A DNA stretch of 64,000 bases from Burkholderiales bacterium. Its GTDB lineage: Bacteria; Pseudomonadota; Gammaproteobacteria; Burkholderiales; Thiobacteraceae. A model generated the notes under the pieces. That model saw only the letters and a list, made by a program, of their open reading frames with translations. It had not been told where the DNA came from and searched no databases. Below are positions 55,839 to 64,000 of the stretch, one piece after another; the first letter of the stretch is position 1, and each line of letters begins with the position of its first letter. Location: assembly GCA_023511995.1 (NCBI GenBank), contig JAIMAL010000012.1, positions 19,508 through 83,507 on the forward strand, given 5' to 3'. Made by a program: the position numbers and the translations under genes.

Positions 55839-55969
55839 GGGGGGCGGCCTGCCCCTTTCCCTCGGTCTCCATTCGCGCTACGTTCTTCAAGACGGGGGCG
55901 AAGACAAATCCACACTGTTTCGATGCAGGCCACCGGATTCAGCCTGATTCTGTCAAAATTTCGCTCGCC

Positions 55970-56299
55970 ATGACTGCCAGTGAGAACACCCCCACCCTCG
56001 CCGTCATCGACGGCGGCGGAAGCTTTGCGCGCAAGCGATGGCTGCTCCTCAACCAGCCTTGGCGGCTCACCCTCGATGAATTTGAAGAAATGGTTCGTCT
56101 ATGCGGCCTGAGCCGGGCGGAGGAATTCGACTTGATGCTCGTGCGTCTGCGTCACAAAGCGCGCGGCAACATCGAGGCCAAATATCTGCTGGCCGTGATC
56201 GAAGGCGATCGCCGCGAAGCCGACCGCCTCGGTAAAATCCTCGCGCGGCGCAACGCGCTCGGTCTGCGAGTCATCCGGAAGACTGAAAAACCATGCTAA
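55970..56299 (+). CDS. Hypothetical protein, 109 aa
   Basis: I do not recognise the family. The protein has a short flexible N-terminus (MTASENTPTLAVIDGGGS) followed by a mostly helical, charged body (LTLDEFEEMVRLCGLSRAEE, RLRHKARGNIEAKYLLAVIE) rich in Arg and Glu, and ends in Cys. No signal peptide or membrane segment. No clear ribosome site precedes the ATG. The stop overlaps the next small ORF as ATGCTAA, suggesting coupling. It lies between the decayed repeat and the envelope operon. Confidence 0.5.
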   Translation: MTASENTPTLAVIDGGGSFARKRWLLLNQPWRLTLDEFEEMVRLCGLSRAEEFDLMLVRLRHKARGNIEAKYLLAVIEGDRREADRLGKILARRNALGLRVIRKTEKPC

Positions 56300-56403
56300 G
56301 GGCGACGCGTTTCCATTCCTGCTGGCGGGAACTCCGCGCCGGCTGGGGGCTGATCTTCGTCGGGGCAATCATCGCCATCGGCACGACCGTGACCGCCTGG
56401 TGA
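56293..56403 (+). CDS. Small membrane protein, 36 aa
   Basis: This ORF starts inside the last codons of the 109-aa gene and encodes a basic N-terminus (MLRATRFHSCWRELRAG) and one hydrophobic helix (WGLIFVGAIIAIGTTVTAW). The composition fits a single-pass inner-membrane microprotein. Support is limited to the overlap, the clean positive-inside pattern and the absence of any other gene on the segment; chance is possible. Confidence 0.35.
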   Translation: MLRATRFHSCWRELRAGWGLIFVGAIIAIGTTVTAW

Positions 56404-56692
56404 AAACTCTTTCGCGGAAGCCGTTCGTGACATCCGTCACGATGGCGTTCTTATCGTGCTACTGGACCGTAGAGCAAGGCGTCCACCGGCGGCTTGGGCC
56501 CAGCGCGCTTCGGGCCCCATGCGAAGAACCCGCCGGCGGTCGAGACGATCCATAAGCAGCTCGCCGCGTAGTATCCCCCTCGCAAGGTCGACGAATGGTG
56601 CGTGTCGTCGGAGGGCGGAGGTGCGGGTGGCGAATCGGGGCTCCCGCCGGTCCGGCGTCGGACCGCTCCACTTTCCCGCTTTGCGCCGGACT
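56404..56692. other. Intergenic segment with no recognised gene
   Basis: These 289 bases lie between the small membrane ORF and the 3' end of the ankyrin-type gene, so two transcripts converge here. The only structure noted is a 6-bp stem at 56426-56441 (CGTGAC, four-base loop, GTCACG) without a T-run. Confidence 0.4.
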
Positions 56693-57805
56693 TTACTGCT
56701 GCCGCTGCTGCATGACTTCCTGCACGCGCTGGCGGATCTGCGCCTGTTGTTCGGGCGTCATGAAGGGCAGCAGCGCATTGGCGGGCAGGGCACCCGGCGG
56801 CTGGCGCGGGCCTGCTGTCGTCGTAGGTTGCGCCACGGCTGGCGATGCAGGCTTGCTTGCCCCCTGCGTTTCGAGCAGTGCGATGATCTCGGCCGCATTC
56901 GCTTCTTGTGCGATCTCCAGCGCGGATTTGCCGTCGGCGCCCTTGGCAGCGGGATCGATACCGCCGCCATCGAGGAAGAGCTTCACCGCCAGCGCATCCT
57001 TGCGCCGCACGGCATCGAAAAACTGCGTCTGATTGTGGTAGGTCAGCCCCATCGCGGTCAGGTTCTTGCGCGCATCGATCATCTGCGCCGTTTTGTCCGC
57101 CGGGCCAGCGGGCGGCGTAACGACCACGTTCGCAGCAGCGGGCGCCGGGGCGGCGACCGATGCCGGCTGCGGCGCTTCAGGCGGTAGCAGCGCGGCGACG
57201 GCTTCCTTGTCTGGCGATTGCACCGGCAGCCCGGGCGCCTCGATACGCTCGACGAGCACGACAGGCAGCTTTTTCTTCATCGCCTCGATGAAGTCGTTGA
57301 GCCGGCGCGTGAGCCACTCGCCCGGCGTGCCGCGGATGGCCTTGGCGATGCCGGAGAAAAGGCCATGCGTGAAACTACTCTCCGCCGCGTCAATGTTGAC
57401 GGCGCGCAGATAAACCTTCACACCTTTACTGAACGGATAGACGCAGGCCTGGAAGAGATCACCGTTGAAGGCCATCTGGTTGCGCACGCCGCCCGATTCC
57501 TTGCGCACTTCGGCCACCGCCTCGCCGCAATCGAGGATTTCCGTCGGCGTCCCCGCCAGCGCGCCGCGCAGGGTGCCCGGCTTGCCCGGTCGGAGCGGCA
57601 ATGCCTCAGGGATGGGCTTGAGGCTTAGCGGCGCCGAACCGATCCAGCCGGAGAGCGCATCCTGCACGACCTCAATCGCCTGCATCGGGGGAACGTCGGG
57701 AATCACCACCTCGGCATTGGCCACGGTGGTTTTGACGCTGATGGCCGCAGCGGGGGCCGCGGCCGCAACGAGAAGGACGGCGACCGCCGTCTTCACTTTA
57801 CGCAT
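56693..57805 (-). CDS. Periplasmic ankyrin-type protein
   Basis: A 370-aa exported protein. A signal peptide is clear (VKTAVAVLLVAAAAPAAAIS). Residues about 20-210 are an unrecognised domain with Cys92 and Cys115; about 215-245 are an Ala/Pro linker; about 255-320 contain ankyrin-like repeats (FFDAVRRKDALAVKLFLDGG, then DGKSALEIAQEANAAEIIAL); the C-terminus has a Gln-rich helix ending in QQRQQ. AAGGAG lies 6 bases before the ATG. It is the last gene of the five-gene operon. Function unknown; ankyrin repeats suggest protein binding in the envelope. Confidence 0.8.
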   Translation of the reverse strand: MRKVKTAVAVLLVAAAAPAAAISVKTTVANAEVVIPDVPPMQAIEVVQDALSGWIGSAPLSLKPIPEALPLRPGKPGTLRGALAGTPTEILDCGEAVAEVRKESGGVRNQMAFNGDLFQACVYPFSKGVKVYLRAVNIDAAESSFTHGLFSGIAKAIRGTPGEWLTRRLNDFIEAMKKKLPVVLVERIEAPGLPVQSPDKEAVAALLPPEAPQPASVAAPAPAAANVVVTPPAGPADKTAQMIDARKNLTAMGLTYHNQTQFFDAVRRKDALAVKLFLDGGGIDPAAKGADGKSALEIAQEANAAEIIALLETQGASKPASPAVAQPTTTAGPRQPPGALPANALLPFMTPEQQAQIRQRVQEVMQQRQQ

Positions 57806-57815
57806 CGTTTGCTCC

Positions 57816-58289
57816 TTAAGATTTCATCGGCATCGGCCGGCCGTCATTGAGCGACACCCAGCCGAACACCACCCGGTAGATGAACCAGATGCCCGCGGCG
57901 ACGAGAACCAGCCAGCCAATCAGGATGAAAAAGGCGGCCATGCCCACGACGACCCACAGCAGCATGAACCAGAAAGTGCGAATCTGCCAGGCGAAGTGGC
58001 TTTCCAGCCAGGTGCCGCGCGCTTCATCGCGTTTGATGTAGTCGAGGATGAGCGCGGCGATGGCGGTCACGGGGAAAAGCAGCGCTGCTGCATACAGCCC
58101 ATAGGCGATGTGCGTCATGGTCTTGAGCGGACGCAGTTTCTCGGCATCGGCCGATCCGGACTCCGACGCCGGCAGCAGCGGCGTCTTGCGCGCCGCGCGC
58201 ACCCCGAACCAGACAGCGCCTGCCAGCGCCGCCAGACCGAGCAGCGGAGCGATGCCGATCCCTAAATGCCAGAATGTCAAACCTCCCAT
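57816..58289 (-). CDS. DUF4870-like membrane protein
   Basis: A 157-aa protein with an N-terminal helix (WHLGIGIAPLLGLAALAGAV) and three further helices. The segment ESHFAWQIRTFWFMLLW near 103-119 followed by FIYRVVFGWVSLNDGRPM matches the core of DUF4870-type proteins, whose function is unknown. The ATG at 58289 follows AAGGAGGAAA by 4 bases. It lies 27 bases after the Sel1 gene and 10 before the ankyrin gene, so it belongs to the same transcript. Confidence 0.82.
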   Translation of the reverse strand: MGGLTFWHLGIGIAPLLGLAALAGAVWFGVRAARKTPLLPASESGSADAEKLRPLKTMTHIAYGLYAAALLFPVTAIAALILDYIKRDEARGTWLESHFAWQIRTFWFMLLWVVVGMAAFFILIGWLVLVAAGIWFIYRVVFGWVSLNDGRPMPMKS

Positions 58290-58316
58290 GCGGTTTCCTC
58301 CTTTTTCGAATGACAA

Positions 58317-59642
58317 TCAACACGGCCCCGCGTCCCATTCGAAGCGGTTCTCGAAGGGGTTCCACTTGCTCTTGGCGCGTAACTTGACCTTGCGCCCGTC
58401 GTCATAGGTGCGCCAGCAGTCGGCGTTGATGCAGCGGGTGCTGCAAGACACGCGGCCAGGCGTCTTGGCGGGTGCAGGCGGGAAAGGGTCGTCTGCAGCC
58501 GAGGTGGTGGGCGCCTTGGCGACCTTCTCGGCTTTCGGCGCGGACGCCTTGTCGGCCTTCGGGGTCGGCGCGGCGGGCTGGGGCGCCTCGGCTTTCTTCA
58601 GATAGGCATCGAGCGCCTTGCCGAAGTTGCCCGGCTGCGCCAGCGCCCTCGTCAGCGCCTGGCCGGCTTCGATCTCGCGCGGGCTCATCTCTTTCACGAT
58701 GGCGTCGCGATTGCGCGTCGCCTTGTTGTTGGAGGAAGGGTCGCCGGCAGCGGAAAGGTTATAGAGCGCATAGGCCAGCACCTTGTCCTGCGGCACGCCT
58801 TGGCCGTTGGCATACATCCAGCCCAGGTTGTTCTGCGCGTCGGCATGCCCCTGCTCGGCGGCCAGGCGATACCACTTGACCGCTTCCTTGAAGTCCTGCG
58901 GCACGCCTTGGCCGTTGGCATACATCACGCCCAGGTTGTATTGCGCCGAGGCATTCCCCTGCTCGGCGGCCAGGCGGAACCACTTCACCGCTTCCTTGAA
59001 GTCCTGCGGCACGCCTTGGCCTTTGGCATACATAAGGCCCAGGTTGTTTTGCGCAAGAACAACCCCCTGCTCGGCGGCCAGGCGATACCACTTCACCGCT
59101 TCTTTGTAATCCTGCGGCACGCCTTGGCCCCTTTCATACATCACGCCCAGGTCGTTTTGCGCGAAGGCATACCCCTGTTCAGCGGCCAGGCGATACCACT
59201 TCACCGCTTCCTTGTAGTCCTGCGGCACGCCTTGGCCAGTGGCATACCTCAGGCCCAGGTTGCTTTGCGCGGTGGCATACCCCTGCTCGGCGGCCAGGCG
59301 ATACCACTTCACCGCCTCCCTGTAATCCTGCGGAACGCCTAGGCCCCTTTCATACATCACGCCCAGGTCGTTTTGCGCAACGGCATGCCCCTGCTCGGCG
59401 GCCAGGCGATACCACTTGACCGCTTCCTTGAAGTCCTGCGGCACGCCTTGACCGTTGGCATACATCACGCCTAGGCCTAATTGCGCAGTTGCATTGCCAG
59501 CTTCCGCCAGCGGCCGCCATTCCTTGAGGGCAGTGGCATAGTCGCCGCGATTGTAAGCGGCCAAGCCTTCCTCGAACCCTGCCCGCGCGGGCAGGGCCAG
59601 GCTGGCGCACAGAATGAGCATGGCCAGGGTCGTCTTTTTCAT
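58317..59642 (-). CDS. Sel1-repeat periplasmic protein
   Basis: A 441-aa exported protein with signal peptide (TTLAMLILCASLALPARA). Residues 47-298 form seven tandem 36-aa Sel1-like repeats with consensus AxxxLGxMYxxGQGVPQD and KEAVKWYRLAAEQG. A charged Ala/Lys/Pro linker (about 350-395) precedes a C-terminal domain with four cysteines (CSTRCINADCW ... GPC) that could form disulfides. Sel1 proteins are adaptors in signalling or envelope complexes. AGGAGG lies 10 bases before the ATG. Neighbouring genes encode other envelope proteins, suggesting a complex. Confidence 0.88.
   Translation of the reverse strand: MKKTTLAMLILCASLALPARAGFEEGLAAYNRGDYATALKEWRPLAEAGNATAQLGLGVMYANGQGVPQDFKEAVKWYRLAAEQGHAVAQNDLGVMYERGLGVPQDYREAVKWYRLAAEQGYATAQSNLGLRYATGQGVPQDYKEAVKWYRLAAEQGYAFAQNDLGVMYERGQGVPQDYKEAVKWYRLAAEQGVVLAQNNLGLMYAKGQGVPQDFKEAVKWFRLAAEQGNASAQYNLGVMYANGQGVPQDFKEAVKWYRLAAEQGHADAQNNLGWMYANGQGVPQDKVLAYALYNLSAAGDPSSNNKATRNRDAIVKEMSPREIEAGQALTRALAQPGNFGKALDAYLKKAEAPQPAAPTPKADKASAPKAEKVAKAPTTSAADDPFPPAPAKTPGRVSCSTRCINADCWRTYDDGRKVKLRAKSKWNPFENRFEWDAGPC
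58749..59504 (-). repeat. Seven tandem 108-base repeats encoding Sel1 units
   Basis: The repeats are in frame, 108 bases each, inside the Sel1 gene. Some units are almost identical at DNA level: 58841-58931 and 59381-59471 (five units apart) differ at one base in 91. This indicates recent expansion or gene conversion rather than old protein repeats. Confidence 0.9.
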
Positions 59643-59660
59643 GGTTGCATCGCCTCCTGT

Positions 59661-60191
59661 TCAGAACTTTTCGGCTTGCCGGCGGCGGCGCTCGGCTTCT
59701 TCGGCCGTCGAGCCTTTGTTGAACGCCTCGTGCAGACGGTTGGTGAGGTAGAGCACTTCCATCGAAAACGACAGGTGCGGCGCCTCGATGCGGACGATGC
59801 TGTCGCCCTGACGGTAGAGCGCCGTGGCGTCGCCGACGAAGGGGATGTTCTCGCGCACGGTCTTGTATTTCTGGCGCAGCGCCGCGGTGACCTCGCGCAA
59901 GCGCCCCTTGTCGAGGGTCATGATGACGCCGTCGAGCTTTTTGTCCTGGCCGAAGATAAAGGTGATCTTCTGCAGGCCGTCGATATCCAGCCCCTCGCCG
60001 TCGCCTTCGAGCATCGGCCCCTGCGTCCATTTGTTGATGCCGCCGTCCTTGAGGCGCGTCTGGCCGGAGAGTTTCGCCTTCACTGCGGCGTAATCCGCGA
60101 CCCCGACTTCCAGTCCCAGCGGGGCGACGTTGGCACCCCAGGCAAGCCAGGGCAGGATGAGCGTAACGAGGGCGATTGCGAAGCGCTTCAT
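59661..60191 (-). CDS. Hypothetical periplasmic protein, 176 aa
   Basis: A signal peptide is evident (FAIALVTLILPWLAWGA). The mature protein starts NVAPLGLEVGVADYAAVKAK and contains two-strand/helix patterns with KITFIFGQDKKLDGVIMTLD, resembling small periplasmic proteins with a repeated beta-alpha unit. The C-terminus is a charged helix (STAEEAERRRRQAEKF). I do not recognise a named family. Its ATG overlaps the upstream stop (ATGA) and follows AAGGAG; it is the second gene of the five-gene operon. Confidence 0.78.
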   Translation of the reverse strand: MKRFAIALVTLILPWLAWGANVAPLGLEVGVADYAAVKAKLSGQTRLKDGGINKWTQGPMLEGDGEGLDIDGLQKITFIFGQDKKLDGVIMTLDKGRLREVTAALRQKYKTVRENIPFVGDATALYRQGDSIVRIEAPHLSFSMEVLYLTNRLHEAFNKGSTAEEAERRRRQAEKF

Positions 60192-60574
60192 CGGTTCTCC
60201 TTGCGTTGCGATTTCAGACGTGACAGTTTACGGGTCGATGCCAGGGCATAGGCGCCCATGGCGGCGAAAAATCCTGCGAACAGGGCGGTAAAGAGATCGC
60301 CGCCGAATAGCTGGGCAAGCGCGCTGATCGTGCCGCCGACAAAGAACAGCCCACCGACCAGATACCCCACGACGACGCCCGCCGTGAGATGAAATCCCGC
60401 AAGCGACTTCGCAGCATCCGGGTCGATGCCCAGCTTTTGCAGTTCGGACAGAACGATCGACGGCGAGTGGTCAGACGTCTTCTCTTCCTCGGCAACCTGC
60501 CGCAGCAGGCGTTCGCGCAGAGCCGGATCCTTCACTTCGCTCAGGATCGTGGCGATGAGTTGGCTTTTATCCAT
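60188..60574 (-). CDS. Hypothetical two-helix membrane protein, 128 aa
   Basis: Residues 1-60 are a soluble helical part (KSQLIATILSEVKDPALRER; SIVLSELQKLGIDPDAAKSL); two adjacent membrane helices follow (about 62-85 LTAGVVVGYLVGGLFFVGG and 90-112 LFTALFAGFFAAMGAYALA), then a basic tail (STRKLSRLKSQRKENR). It is the first gene of the operon, with GGGGAGGAA 4 bases before the ATG. Function unknown. Confidence 0.75.
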   Translation of the reverse strand: MDKSQLIATILSEVKDPALRERLLRQVAEEEKTSDHSPSIVLSELQKLGIDPDAAKSLAGFHLTAGVVVGYLVGGLFFVGGTISALAQLFGGDLFTALFAGFFAAMGAYALASTRKLSRLKSQRKENR

Positions 60575-60827
60575 CGGGTTCCTCCCCTTTTTCCGCCGCC
60601 CAAAACTTTAGGCGGCCAGCACACGCGTTCCGGCTCTCCCGACCGTAGCGTGGCGTGAATTATGCGAAAAAACCGGTAGGCTGCACATCCCTCATGCCAC
60701 AGGCCTCGGCGCGAAGGGTGTCCGTGCCAAGGAACACGAAATCCGGCATACGCCGAAGAGCGGTCGAGGCGCACGCGTGGTGTTGCCGAAAAGCGCCACA
60801 AAACGCTCTGTATAGCCCCTTGATCTC
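60575..60827. other. Upstream region of the envelope operon; no recognised gene
   Basis: These bases separate the envelope operon from the transposase remnant. A CATAAT (60664-60659, minus strand) could be a -10 box for the operon but lacks a good -35. The minus frame that continues out of the transposase remnant is open through here but shows no transposase similarity, so it marks the insertion or deletion boundary. Confidence 0.4.
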
Positions 60828-61388
60828 GCCCCCGGCCATGCGGCTGCGCCACTGCGCCACCGCCTCGCTGTCACCCTCCTTGCGCTGGTGCTTGTCCACG
60901 GGCGGGGTGTCGTCATCACCGCGCTTGCGCCGGGGCTCGGGCACCGGTGCGATGACCTGGGTGTTGCCCTGGGTGTGCGCGTGCACCGCGTCGATCTGCT
61001 CGTGCGCGGGGAATCCGCCGTCGACCAGCCATTGCCCGGGTGTGCAGCCGGTACGTTCGATGACCTGCTCTTCGCAGGTACTGGCCAGCTGCACGTTGAA
61101 CGCCGGCCTGAAGCTGCCGTCGCCCATCTTCATCATCACCCGCGCGTGGGCATCCGTGGTGCTCACGCGCGCGTGCTCGGGCTGCTCACCATTGCGCTGC
61201 TTGACCGCCTGCACCTGCGGCAGTTGCTGCAGCGCCGCGCGGATGCGCTCTTCGCGCTGCTTGATGTCGCGGCCCAGCTCCTCGGCCTCGGCCAGGTGCT
61301 GCTGCAGGCTGGCTTGCCGCCGAAACGACGCCGCGCCGGCATCGGCTCCCCCGCGCAGCCGGGTGCTGGATCGGGCCCTGGGTGTCAT
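60828..61388 (-). pseudogene. IS1182-family transposase remnant
   Basis: The minus frame carries recognisable pieces of an IS1182-type DDE transposase: a coiled region (LQQHLAEAEELGRDIKQREE), STTDAHARVMMKMGDGSFRP with FNVQLAS, and RTGCTPGQWLVDGGF with IAPVPEPRRKR. The N-terminus is missing beyond 61388, where the ATPase remnant begins. About 40 residues that normally join FNVQLAS to RTGCTPG are deleted, and the catalytic C-terminus is replaced by unrelated sequence. It is inactive. No terminal inverted repeats were found. Confidence 0.7.
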
Positions 61389-61656
61389 GCCGGTGGGGTT
61401 GCTCGGCGCCCGTCAGACCGGCCGGCGAACGGCGGGGAGGGTGGAGGTGGATTTCGTCACCGAGACGCCCAGGCGGCACCCGCCCATCGAGGTCAAAACA
61501 ACCACCCGGGCGGAGCCGGCGGATGCCAGGGGCCTGGAAAACTTTCTGGATGGATAGGGGGACAGATGTGACGGCGGGCTTCTGCTGTACGGCGGTGATG
61601 AAGTCTTTCCGCTGACCCAACCGGTGTTCGCCGCGCCGTGGTGGAGCGGGCTGTGA
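61387..61656 (+). pseudogene. DUF4143-type AAA ATPase remnant (copy 2)
   Basis: The frame reads [11 protein letters not shown] (P-loop-like) fused to [20 protein letters not shown] and [14 protein letters not shown], an in-frame TAG at 61555, then continues in the same frame with [20 protein letters not shown] and APWWSGL to a TGA at 61654. The last part is the normal C-terminus of such ATPases, missing from copy 1. The TAG and the internal deletion are shared with copy 1, so both copies derive from one already damaged gene. Confidence 0.65.
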
Positions 61657-61748
61657 AAAAAGCTTAGCGAACTCGCCCTGCCGCTAGACGCCGTCAACGC
61701 CGCCAGCGCGCGGGAACAGTCGATTCGCCACGGGCATCCCAGCACCCT
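61398..61748 (+). repeat. Direct repeat, copy 2
   Basis: A 351-base match to 55537-55825, retaining a 62-base segment (61597-61658) that copy 1 lacks. It abuts the transposase remnant on its left and unassigned sequence followed by the helicase gene on its right. Confidence 0.85.
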
Positions 61749-61752
61749 GCAT
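61657..61752 (+). pseudogene. DUF1156 DNA methyltransferase N-terminal remnant (copy 2)
   Basis: The frame reads [20 protein letters not shown] then [12 protein letters not shown], the conserved opening of DUF1156 methyltransferases, and then diverges. A GTG overlapping the ATPase stop (GTGA) would be the natural start, but a run of six A residues puts it one base out of frame, so the start is frameshifted. The rest of the gene is absent. Confidence 0.65.
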
Positions 61753-62356
61753 TGGAGTGAGCGCGCATCGGCCTCCTCCGTTCCCTCGGCCTTCGTCCCC
61801 GCTGCGCCGAGGGCTTTCCTCCGATACAGAAGCTAGCGAACAGGCGCAAAGGCGCGCCGTTCCTTGGTTGTTCGGGTTCCAGTCTGGAACATGGGCACAA
61901 TCTTGGGCACACTTTTTGAAGTCATGCCACTATTCTGCCAGATCACACTCACCCTCGCCGCGAAGGCGCAGACCCATCGTGCTGAAGCGCTTGCAGAATC
62001 TCCTCGACGCCACCAACGGCTTGCCCATGCACGCCGTGACGACGCTGCCGCGCCGGGTGGATGACGCACTCGAGCTGGCCAATTCGAGGCCGGCGGCCCA
62101 CCTCGACCGCGAATCCTCCGCAAACAAAGAGGGGGCATCCACCTTCCGTCGGTGTTGGAGACCGCCTATCATATGGCGCCATTCGCGCCCCATCCGAAAG
62201 GTAGCCATCTGAATGGCGACCTTCGGCGAAGCCCCGGCCCGAGCGGGACGCTCCATCACCCAGCCCACGGATACCGGCGTTCATACCGGCACCCCTGCCT
62301 CCGGCGTGCGGACAGGCACGGGGTGACGAGCGAATGGCGAGGACTTTCGGCAAGAC
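61753..62356. other. Region before the helicase gene; no convincing gene
   Basis: About 600 bases without a recognisable protein. A plus frame around 61980-62150 is open (LKRLQNLLDATNGLPMHAVT) but matches nothing I know and has no start context. A 15-base palindrome and two TGGGCACA direct repeats occur at 61876-61911 and may be regulatory. Confidence 0.4.
61876..61890. promoter_or_regulatory. Palindromic operator-like site
   Basis: GTTCCAGTCTGGAAC has two perfect 7-base arms around one central base. It is followed by TGGGCACA at 61892-61899 and again at 61904-61911. The layout resembles a repressor operator, about 470 bases upstream of the helicase gene. No regulator gene is visible. Confidence 0.35.

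Positions 62357-64000
<1,644 letters not shown>

Noticed and set aside
58749..59504. Regular repeats resembling a CRISPR array
   Set aside because: The 108-base period is in frame and encodes Sel1 units; no short palindromic repeats with unique spacers.
60655..61557. Plus-strand 300-codon frame ending in the ATPase remnant
   Set aside because: Most of it is antisense to the IS1182 transposase fragment; only the last about 55 codons resemble a real protein, and those are annotated as a pseudogene.

Overview
The window is about 64 kb of GC-rich, densely coded bacterial chromosome. Its gene neighbourhoods (mnmG-rsmG-parA-parB-atpIBEFHAGDC-glmU-glmS, gltB-gltD-hemE, priA-argS-SPOR-dsbA) and the exosortase A exopolysaccharide cluster are typical of Betaproteobacteria. 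A Thiobacillaceae/Rhodocyclales-like lineage is likely, but this is an inference from gene order and protein style, not a search.

Region 1 (1-16.6 kb, minus strand) is one long exosortase A (XrtA/EpsH) exopolysaccharide operon. In transcription order it holds an outer-membrane export lipoprotein, Wzz-like chain-length protein, tyrosine autokinase, outer-membrane protein, AAA ATPase, UDP-GlcNAc 2-epimerase, polysaccharide deacetylase, FemAB-like protein, sugar transferase, XrtA with a fused EpsI domain, sugar transferase, amidotransferase and two more glycosyltransferases; the last runs off the window. Six junctions overlap by 4 or 8 bases. A near-consensus sigma-54 (-24/-12) element lies upstream of the first gene. 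No PEP-CTERM substrate protein is visible here.

Region 2 (16.9-38.5 kb) is housekeeping: a MazG-like pyrophosphohydrolase, a thioredoxin-fold ferredoxin, an alpha/beta hydrolase, a NodIJ-type ABC exporter, lipA, gltBD, hemE, a multidomain diguanylate cyclase, priA, argS, a SPOR protein, dsbA, an orphan NarL-type regulator and an acetolactate synthase. The priA upstream region carries two exact DnaA boxes and one near-match. The acetolactate synthase gene is preceded by a promoter, a Leu/Val-rich short ORF and a perfect intrinsic terminator, resembling an attenuator.

Region 3 (37.7-53.9 kb, minus strand) holds an orphan ParA, an H-NS-like protein, glmS, glmU, the complete F1Fo ATP synthase operon, parB, parA, rsmG and mnmG. 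A strong sigma-70 promoter for the atp operon overlaps the end of parB.

Region 4 (54-64 kb) is accessory. A reductase with a MerR-like N-terminus, a ferredoxin domain and an FNR module is followed by a decayed fragment of a DUF4143-type ATPase joined to the start of a DUF1156-type DNA methyltransferase. The same fragment recurs 5,861 bases downstream as a direct repeat. Between the copies lie an unknown 109-aa protein, a tiny membrane protein, a five-gene envelope operon (two-helix membrane protein, periplasmic protein, Sel1-repeat protein, DUF4870-like membrane protein, ankyrin-type periplasmic protein) and a broken IS1182-type transposase. The window ends inside an intact SNF2-family helicase like those of DISARM/DUF1156 anti-phage loci. 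The region looks like a defence island rearranged by insertion or duplication.
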